Positions 18,694 to 22,622 of a DNA stretch of 22,622 nt are shown one piece after another. The stretch's first letter is position 1; every line of letters starts with the position of its first letter. The DNA lies in the IMG/VR virus record IMGVR_UViG_3300027138_000036, positions 1 through 22,622 of that record. The stretch is one strand, 5' to 3'. The position numbers were made by a program, and so were the translations under genes. The stretch is from a virus. The notes beneath the pieces were generated by a model, which was not told the DNA's origin, ran no database searches, and saw only the letters and a program-made list of their open reading frames with translations.

Positions 18694-19221
18694 ATGAATT
18701 TAATCCGAGTTACATTTATTTCGATAGCAGTAATGGTAGCACTAACAGCTGCTGCTACATTTTATAGTAAAGGATACACTATACTTAACATTAAGTATGG
18801 ACAGTTAACCACTGACGCTAGACAACAAGTTGATTGTTTGGCTGAAAACATTTATTATGAAGCAGGGCATGAACCCCGAGATGGTCAAGTCGCTGTTGCT
18901 ATGGTAACGATGAATAGAGTATTAGATCCAAGGTTTCCGAAAGATATTTGTAGCGTAGTTAAACAAAAAACTAAGGTAGAATCAATCGGCGACACAAGAA
19001 TTGCTTGTCAATTTTCTTGGTTTTGTGAGCCAAGAAAATCTATAAATCAAGAAGTATATAACAAAAATTTAGAAGTTGCGTTATATGTTTATGCTAATTA
19101 TGAGGTACTAGAAGATAATACATATGGCGCAAAATTTTATCATGCGGATTATGTACGACCAAATTGGAAGAATTTACAGAAGACTACAGTAATTGGTAGA
19201 CACATTTTTTACAAGGATTAA
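18694..19221 (+). CDS. SleB-family cell wall hydrolase
   Basis: Residues 1-25 form a membrane anchor or signal sequence. From residue 48 the sequence follows the SleB/CwlJ (Hydrolase_2) pattern: CLAENIYYEAGHEPRDGQVA (E51 and E57 are the likely catalytic acids), MVTMNRVLDPRFPKDICSVV, then CQFSWFC. Family members cut peptidoglycan as lytic transglycosylases or amidases. With its own export signal, it could act without a holin. Its place in lysis or entry, in addition to the GH19 endolysin at 16235, is not clear. AAGGAG precedes ATG 18694. Confidence 0.88.
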   Translation: MNLIRVTFISIAVMVALTAAATFYSKGYTILNIKYGQLTTDARQQVDCLAENIYYEAGHEPRDGQVAVAMVTMNRVLDPRFPKDICSVVKQKTKVESIGDTRIACQFSWFCEPRKSINQEVYNKNLEVALYVYANYEVLEDNTYGAKFYHADYVRPNWKNLQKTTVIGRHIFYKD

Positions 19222-19232
19222 AGGTGCAAAAT

Positions 19233-19790
19233 ATGATGCAAAAATTGAATTTACAGGTAAAAGAAGAACACTCACGTCATTCGTTCTTCTTGTTAATGGA
19301 AGAAGTTACATTAGCAACTTGTAAACAAGCAGTAGAATGGATCTTTGAAAACAATTTCCAAGAAGATCGTGCTGACTTACTTAACATGGTAATCACTTCT
19401 CCAGGCGGAGATTTAAATGCAGCATTTGCATTAGTTGATACTATGCGTGGTTCAGCCATTCCAATTAGAACAATTGGTCTTGGTCAAATCGCTTCAGCTG
19501 GTCTTATGATTTTTATTGCTGGCGAAAAGGGAAATCGTATTCTTACACCGAATACTTCTATTCTGTCACACCAGTATTCATGGGGTGCGTTCGGCAAAGA
19601 ACATGAGTTGTTCGCAACAGTCAAAGAGTTTGACTTGACGACCAAACGTATGATTAGTCATTATAAAAAATGCACAGGATTATCTGAGAAGAAAATTCGT
19701 GAAGTGCTTTTACCTCCACAAGATATGTGGTTATCAGCAACCGAAGCAAAAGATTTGGGGTTATGTGATGCAGTTAAAGACATTAATTAA
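19233..19790 (+). CDS. clpP: ClpP-like serine protease
   Basis: The 185-residue protein has the ClpP fold pattern: ITSPGGDLNAAFALVDTM (55-72), GLGQIASAGLMIFIAGEKGN with nucleophile S88, H113 in SILSHQYS and D164 in LPPQDMWLSATEAKDLGLCD. The full triad is present, so it should be active. ClpP forms double heptameric barrels that degrade substrates fed by ClpX/ClpA; no Clp ATPase is in the window, so host unfoldases would serve. In tailed phages ClpP-like proteases may also be prohead proteases, but those adjoin capsid genes. ATG 19233 has AAGG upstream; GTG 19224 overlaps that site. A tmRNA with an ALAA tag lies 1.2 kb upstream. Confidence 0.88.
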   Translation: MMQKLNLQVKEEHSRHSFFLLMEEVTLATCKQAVEWIFENNFQEDRADLLNMVITSPGGDLNAAFALVDTMRGSAIPIRTIGLGQIASAGLMIFIAGEKGNRILTPNTSILSHQYSWGAFGKEHELFATVKEFDLTTKRMISHYKKCTGLSEKKIREVLLPPQDMWLSATEAKDLGLCDAVKDIN

Positions 19791-19959
19791 ATACGCAAGA
19801 TATTCAGGAATGTGGTTTGGTGTAGTTGTTAACCCATGTCATTGGGAACTGCGTTTTGATTTTTTACATCCAGATGATTTAAATCCTGCAATGCGTGGGA
19901 TTTTTATTAGTCTCGGTCCAGTTTGGATTCGAGGTATTATAGATGATGGAACATGGTAA
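19768..19959 (+). CDS. Conserved phage protein (63 aa)
   Basis: The product (MQLKTLIKYARYSGMWFGVV, then NPCHWELRFDFLHPDDLNPA, MRGIFISLGPVWIRGIIDDG) is of a type I recall in T4-like phages without known function. ATG 19768 lies inside the end of the ClpP-like gene (23-bp overlap) with GGGG upstream. A longer frame from 19699 is less likely. It is followed by a membrane protein gene after 11 bp. Confidence 0.7.
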   Translation: MQLKTLIKYARYSGMWFGVVVNPCHWELRFDFLHPDDLNPAMRGIFISLGPVWIRGIIDDGTW

Positions 19960-19970
19960 GGAGAACTAAA

Positions 19971-20225
19971 ATGCCAGAATTAACTAACAACAGTAAAGAT
20001 AAACTTGGGTTTATCATTGGTATAACATTAATCGTTATGACAGCATTAGTATGTTTTACGTTTTATAGTTATCATCAAACCAACGCTATTAAGTCAAATA
20101 TTGAATCAGCAATCGTTAAAGGTATTGACCCAGTGGCAGTAAAATGTGCATATTCCAGTGGTGATGTTATGTGCGTAGCCTACGCAGTGGCTCATGGACA
20201 AGGAAATACCCCTACTAAAAAATAA
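19971..20225 (+). CDS. Small membrane protein (84 aa)
   Basis: A polar N-terminus is followed by one transmembrane segment (GFIIGITLIVMTALVCFTFY, about residues 12-31) and a mostly extracytoplasmic part with two cysteines (KCAYSSGDVMC). GGAG stands 7 bases before ATG 19971, so the longer frame from 19953 is rejected. Its stop codon lies in the left arm of the cassette hairpin. Confidence 0.7.
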   Translation: MPELTNNSKDKLGFIIGITLIVMTALVCFTFYSYHQTNAIKSNIESAIVKGIDPVAVKCAYSSGDVMCVAYAVAHGQGNTPTKK

Positions 20226-20243
20226 CCCTACAGATCGTAGGGT
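20225..20243 (+). terminator. Hairpin of the second cassette
   Basis: ACCCTAC (20225-20231) pairs with GTAGGGT (20237-20243) around AGATC. It resembles the hairpin at 6303 (both have ACCCT/AGGGT), but no T-tract follows directly, so termination is less certain. Confidence 0.5.
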
Positions 20244-20244
20244 A

Positions 20245-20262
20245 TCTAAGTCGTTGATTTTA
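20245..20262 (+). repeat. Cassette 18-mer TCTAAGTCGTTGATTTTA, copy 2
   Basis: Exact match to 6335-6352, in the same place between hairpin and promoter. Confidence 0.8.
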
Positions 20263-20280
20263 TAGGGGTTTTTTGGGGGG

Positions 20281-20309
20281 TTTACAATAATTCAGATCCA
20301 GTGTATAAT
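20281..20309 (+). promoter_or_regulatory. Sigma70-like promoter upstream of 20339
   Basis: TTTACA (20281-20286), a 17-nt spacer and TATAAT (20304-20309). It and its downstream bases AGTCTTATGATG are near-identical to the promoter at 6380. The leader of about 23 bases carries AAGGAA 5 bases before ATG 20339. Confidence 0.85.
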
Positions 20310-20338
20310 AGTCTTATGATGATTGAAAAGGAACTGTT

Positions 20339-20551
20339 ATGAAATATCGTGTTATTGTGAATGGCGTATCTTTTTATACTACAGGTGCTGCTATCAAACG
20401 TGGCGTTGGCGATTTTGTTGCTGTCAATACAGTTGTGCGTCAACTGTTCGAAAATATGTTTAATGCTGTTGGCATTTCTTCCAGAATGCACGTTTATGAT
20501 CACAAAATGGAAAGAGTGACGTATGATGTTTCGATTAGTAAAATCGTTTAA
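20339..20551 (+). CDS. Conserved small phage protein (70 aa)
   Basis: The protein begins MKYRVIVNGVSFYTTGAAIK and continues RGVGDFVAVNTVVRQLFENM, with a beta-alpha-beta look. I recall related unannotated proteins in T4-like phages. It is driven by the second copy of the cassette promoter, with AAGGAA upstream. Its link with the AAA+ ATPase (6439) is the shared control region only. Confidence 0.75.
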   Translation: MKYRVIVNGVSFYTTGAAIKRGVGDFVAVNTVVRQLFENMFNAVGISSRMHVYDHKMERVTYDVSISKIV

Positions 20552-20560
20552 GGATATATT

Positions 20561-21115
20561 ATGTCAACTAACCATAGTGAAAATACAACCATTTCAGATC
20601 AAGCAGCAATAGAATTTTTGTGGAAAAAATTAAGTAAATCTAGTACTGCTGGTATCAGTCTTGAACAAGCAAAAACACTGGCGATATGGGGTGGTGTTTC
20701 TGTAAGTAATCTTCTAGAACAAGCTATTCTCGACAACAATAAAAAATTGAAAAAATCTAATAAAGATGGCGAAGATTATACAGATGGTTCTGATGCAAAA
20801 TATATGACTGCTCGTGCCAGAAAACATAACAAATATAAAGATAAGCATCAGTATACAAACAACGCTGCAGTATTATCCCCAGCAGCATTAAAAAATAAAC
20901 ATGGTCATTTACGTATATTCATAACACACTTAGACGACCGACGTAATAAAACAAATTATAGAATGTTTCTTATTCCACTTCATGATTGGAAAACCAGAAT
21001 GATGAAAGGTGGAGTTGACTTTGCATTCTCATCTAAGACTGGAGATTTGGCACCCAGATCCTATAAAAGATGGGGTGAATTCGAGGTCAAAACCTTTAAA
21101 GAACTTTGCAAATAA
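20561..21115 (+). CDS. Uncharacterised basic protein (184 aa)
   Basis: No family is recognised. Residues 10-55 are helical and could hold a helix-turn-helix (SLEQAKTLAIWGGVSVSNLL). Residues 60-95 are very rich in Lys and Asp (KKLKKSNKDGEDYTDGSD). The C-terminal half is beta-rich (LRIFITHLDDRRNKTNYRMF, LIPLHDWKTRMM). AAGGA precedes ATG 20561. It probably shares the promoter at 20281. Confidence 0.65.
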   Translation: MSTNHSENTTISDQAAIEFLWKKLSKSSTAGISLEQAKTLAIWGGVSVSNLLEQAILDNNKKLKKSNKDGEDYTDGSDAKYMTARARKHNKYKDKHQYTNNAAVLSPAALKNKHGHLRIFITHLDDRRNKTNYRMFLIPLHDWKTRMMKGGVDFAFSSKTGDLAPRSYKRWGEFEVKTFKELCK

Positions 21116-21119
21116 CTGC

Positions 21120-21148
21120 TTTACTTTAATTCAATATTGAGGTATAAT
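21120..21148 (+). promoter_or_regulatory. Sigma70-like promoter predicting a leaderless mRNA (21155)
   Basis: TTTACT (21120-21125), a 17-nt spacer and TATAAT (21143-21148), then TATATT and ATG 21155. It is nearly identical to the promoter at 14634. Confidence 0.85.
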
Positions 21149-21154
21149 TATATT

Positions 21155-21505
21155 ATGATTCTTATTCACACCAGTCTTGGTCGATCCAAGAAACGTAAAC
21201 AAAATGCAAAGCAACGTGAGTTGCAAGCATCATGGGAAGCCATGTTGAAGAAGTATGCCACAAAGAAGGTTGCTCCTAGGAAAGAACAATCACTCAGTGA
21301 TGTATACTCACTCGGTACACCTGCTTGTCGTGAGACACCTAAGATTCCGAGTCTCCCCTTTACTGGTGGTCCATGTACTAAAGCACCTGATAAAGTGTAT
21401 ACTGGTACTGCGATCAAAGGTATTGGCACCATGCATAAGTCGAATGCTGTTCCTATTTTTTCTGATGAACAAGCAGTTGACATTGCTAGAATGAGGAGAG
21501 GTTGA
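21155..21505 (+). CDS. Conserved phage protein, probable leaderless gene (116 aa)
   Basis: A very basic N-terminus (GRSKKRKQNAKQRELQASWE) and a middle of low complexity are followed by a C-terminal signature VYTGTAIKGIGTMHKSNAVP, FSDEQAVDIARMRRG, which I recall as widespread in T4-like and other tailed phages, function unknown. An in-frame TTG start at 21137 lies inside the promoter and is rejected. It ends in a TGATG overlap with the next gene. Confidence 0.82.
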   Translation: MILIHTSLGRSKKRKQNAKQRELQASWEAMLKKYATKKVAPRKEQSLSDVYSLGTPACRETPKIPSLPFTGGPCTKAPDKVYTGTAIKGIGTMHKSNAVPIFSDEQAVDIARMRRG

Positions 21506-21741
21506 TGGAAAAGAAAATCCTGATGAAGATTCGCTTGAAGCAAGATGGCACTTGGGAACATGTTTATAACGATGGTTCTACGGATCAAGAGTTTTATGAA
21601 CTGAACATTGTTGAACTTGCTAAAATGCAACGTGCCAAATACATTGAGCAGTCCCAAGATTATCTGGAACAAGCAGTAGAGTTGTCTGGATATAAAGACG
21701 CAATAGAAGTTATTGATTATATACAACGAAAGACTAAATAA
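21505..21741 (+). CDS. Hypothetical phage protein (78 aa)
   Basis: The product (MEKKILMKIRLKQDGTWEHV, then acidic helices) is soluble, with a beta start and helical end (YLEQAVELSGYKDAIEVIDY). ATG 21505 has GAGGAGAGG upstream; the TTG at 21502 is not needed. Its stop shares a base with the next ATG. No family is recognised. Confidence 0.7.
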   Translation: MEKKILMKIRLKQDGTWEHVYNDGSTDQEFYELNIVELAKMQRAKYIEQSQDYLEQAVELSGYKDAIEVIDYIQRKTK

Positions 21742-22013
21742 TGAACGCTAAATTGAATAAAATTGTATCTGCAAGTCATATGGGCGACGTAAAGGAAGTG
21801 CAAGATCTTTACATTAGCCTATTGAATGACAAGATGAAACTTGACAAATTTTTCAGTTTGTATCTTGATAAATTCGGTAACAAAATGGATCCCGAAAAAA
21901 CAGATACTAACATCTGGAAACTTTATAATATTAAATCGAAAGAATATTCTGAACTTAATCATGCTATTAGAACAGCCAATTACTACCTCAATAAACACAC
22001 TACGAATGTTTAA
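21741..22013 (+). CDS. Hypothetical phage protein upstream of gp33 (90 aa)
   Basis: A helical soluble protein (MNAKLNKIVSASHMGDVKEV, QDLYISLLNDKMKLDKFFSL, ending LNKHTTNV). No motif is recognised. It starts in a TAATG overlap and overlaps the gp33-like gene by 8 bp, so it belongs to the same operon as gp33 and gp59. Confidence 0.7.
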   Translation: MNAKLNKIVSASHMGDVKEVQDLYISLLNDKMKLDKFFSLYLDKFGNKMDPEKTDTNIWKLYNIKSKEYSELNHAIRTANYYLNKHTTNV

Positions 22014-22221
22014 AACATCAAACGAATTTTCTCTTTACATTGAACAGGTTGTCAATGAAAAGCGTATCACTCATATGGACGCTATTCTTGAATACTGTAA
22101 AGAAAACTATCTTGAACCACAAGACATTGCTAAGTTAGTCAACAAGTCTTTGAAGGAAAAGGTAGCACTCAATATGCAAGAACTTAATTATCTCCCTAAG
22201 AAAGCACAACTGGATGTCTAA
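22006..22221 (+). CDS. 33: gp33-like late promoter transcription accessory protein
   Basis: The 71-residue protein (FSLYIEQVVNEKRITHMDAI, then LEYCKENYLEPQDIAKLVNK and LNYLPKKAQLDV) resembles the short gp33 homologues of T4-like cyanophages and pelagiphages. T4 gp33 binds the RNA polymerase beta flap and couples late transcription to the sliding clamp. The decisive support is context: gp59 follows at once, as in T4. A longer frame from 21841 is rejected, because it would overlap the previous gene fully; ATG 22006 is the sensible start. The two genes share one base (TAATG). Confidence 0.75.
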   Translation: MFKTSNEFSLYIEQVVNEKRITHMDAILEYCKENYLEPQDIAKLVNKSLKEKVALNMQELNYLPKKAQLDV

Positions 22222-22622
22222 TGGACGGATTCAAAGCGTATAAGTATTACATAGCTGTCAGACTCCATTTCACTAAAGACAATTTCGATGTATTTAAAAA
22301 TCGTGGTAACCTAAAGGGAACACGTGATGCATTTAATGCTAGGAATGATCGTCTTATGTTTGAGAAACTTGCAAGAAAATATCCAGTAGACAAAGAACTA
22401 ATACAATACTATGTTGCAAACTTTGCTTACGGTAGCGATACTGCGGTTTATTCAATGGAAGAAGCAGATAGTAATTTAATTGAGTGGAATCGAAGAAAGC
22501 AGAGTATTACTAAAATCTTTTCTGATGATTGCAATAGAATTTTATTGGATGCTTGCAAGAACAAATTTAAAGAAGATTCTATTTTTAACTTGACAAATAA
22601 AGGTTATTGTAGTATACTTAAA
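22221..22622 (+). CDS. 59: gp59-like DNA helicase loader (3' partial)
   Basis: The first 134 residues are present and the frame is open at the window end. The sequence FKAYKYYIAVRLHFTKDNFD, then RDAFNARNDRLMFEKLARKY, LIQYYVANFAYGSDTAVYSM and EADSNLIEWNRRKQSITKIF lines up with T4 gp59 (VYKLYLMIKQHMNGKYDV, YQKRRDKYFFQKLSEKY, ISNLVANQDAWIGDISDADA, YIGRLKQIKFKFEEDI). gp59 loads the gp41 replicative helicase onto gp32-coated forks and in recombination-dependent replication. It is fully helical, as known for gp59. A promoter-like sequence for the next gene is present near the end of the visible part. Confidence 0.85.
   Translation, partial: MDGFKAYKYYIAVRLHFTKDNFDVFKNRGNLKGTRDAFNARNDRLMFEKLARKYPVDKELIQYYVANFAYGSDTAVYSMEEADSNLIEWNRRKQSITKIFSDDCNRILLDACKNKFKEDSIFNLTNKGYCSILK
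22590..22618 (+). promoter_or_regulatory. Sigma70-like promoter inside gp59
   Basis: TTGACA (22590-22595), a 17-nt spacer and TATACT (22613-22618). It lies in the coding part of gp59 and would drive genes beyond the window, which in T4 means gene 32. Its spacer resembles that of the promoter at 2442 (AATAAA-GGTT-TGTAG). Confidence 0.75.

Noticed and set aside
21166-21726. Minus-strand open frame of 186 codons
   Set aside because: It lies opposite two conserved plus-strand genes, lacks a convincing start site, and no other gene in the window is on the minus strand.

Overview
The window is a dense, wholly plus-strand stretch of a T4-superfamily (contractile-tail) bacteriophage genome, AT-rich, with about 64 mostly small genes joined by ATGA or TAATG overlaps. 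The T4 link rests on the right end, where a gp33-like late-transcription co-activator (22006-22221) is followed by a gp59-like helicase loader (22221-22622, cut by the edge), the same neighbour order as in T4. PhoH, a PD-(D/E)XK exonuclease, MazG-like and HAD nucleotidase genes, two 2OG-Fe(II) oxygenases and a ClpP-like protease are also typical of this group. Two features point to a betaproteobacterial host: a Bug/TctC-type periplasmic solute receptor (2675-3556) and a circularly permuted tmRNA gene (about 17687-18033). The host assignment is an inference.

Layout. 1-2452: a methyltransferase-domain protein (cut at the left edge), a 2OG-Fe(II) oxygenase, a DUF6356-like membrane protein and an unidentified 234-residue protein. 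2490-6181: a promoter, a small basic protein, the solute receptor, then a chain of about 14 very small genes, several with zinc-binding Cys/His clusters. 6182-6438: a hairpin and a strong promoter ahead of an AAA+ ATPase (6439-7371). 7394-9688: a module of small membrane, acidic and helix-turn-helix-like genes carrying ten exact copies of the octamer GGGACTCC, all on one strand and in all reading frames. 9688-14632: conserved phage genes of unknown role with a second 2OG-Fe oxygenase, a metallophosphoesterase, an AbrB-like protein, a MazG-like pyrophosphohydrolase and a HAD 5'-nucleotidase. 14669-17508: a conserved phage protein, a FmdB-like protein without cysteines, PhoH, a GH19 endolysin and the exonuclease. 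17505-18033: a promoter and the permuted tmRNA, whose tag reads ANDAQFALAA. 18091-20225: a periplasmic peptide, a SleB-type hydrolase, the ClpP-like protease and small genes. 20225-22622: a second copy of the hairpin/promoter cassette, small conserved genes, then gp33 and gp59.

Regulation. Ten sigma70-like promoters are visible, all with a 17-nt spacer. Three of them place the ATG seven bases after the -10 box in an identical 15-mer, which predicts leaderless mRNAs. Two others (6380, 20281) belong to a duplicated cassette of hairpin, shared 18-mer, promoter and Shine-Dalgarno. The phage appears to depend on host RNA polymerase for these genes and to use gp33 for late genes.

The most interesting items are the phage-borne permuted tmRNA close to a ClpP-like gene, the GGGACTCC cluster, the leaderless promoter set, the duplicated cassette and the solute receptor. 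Family names come from recognising motifs by eye; no database search was run.
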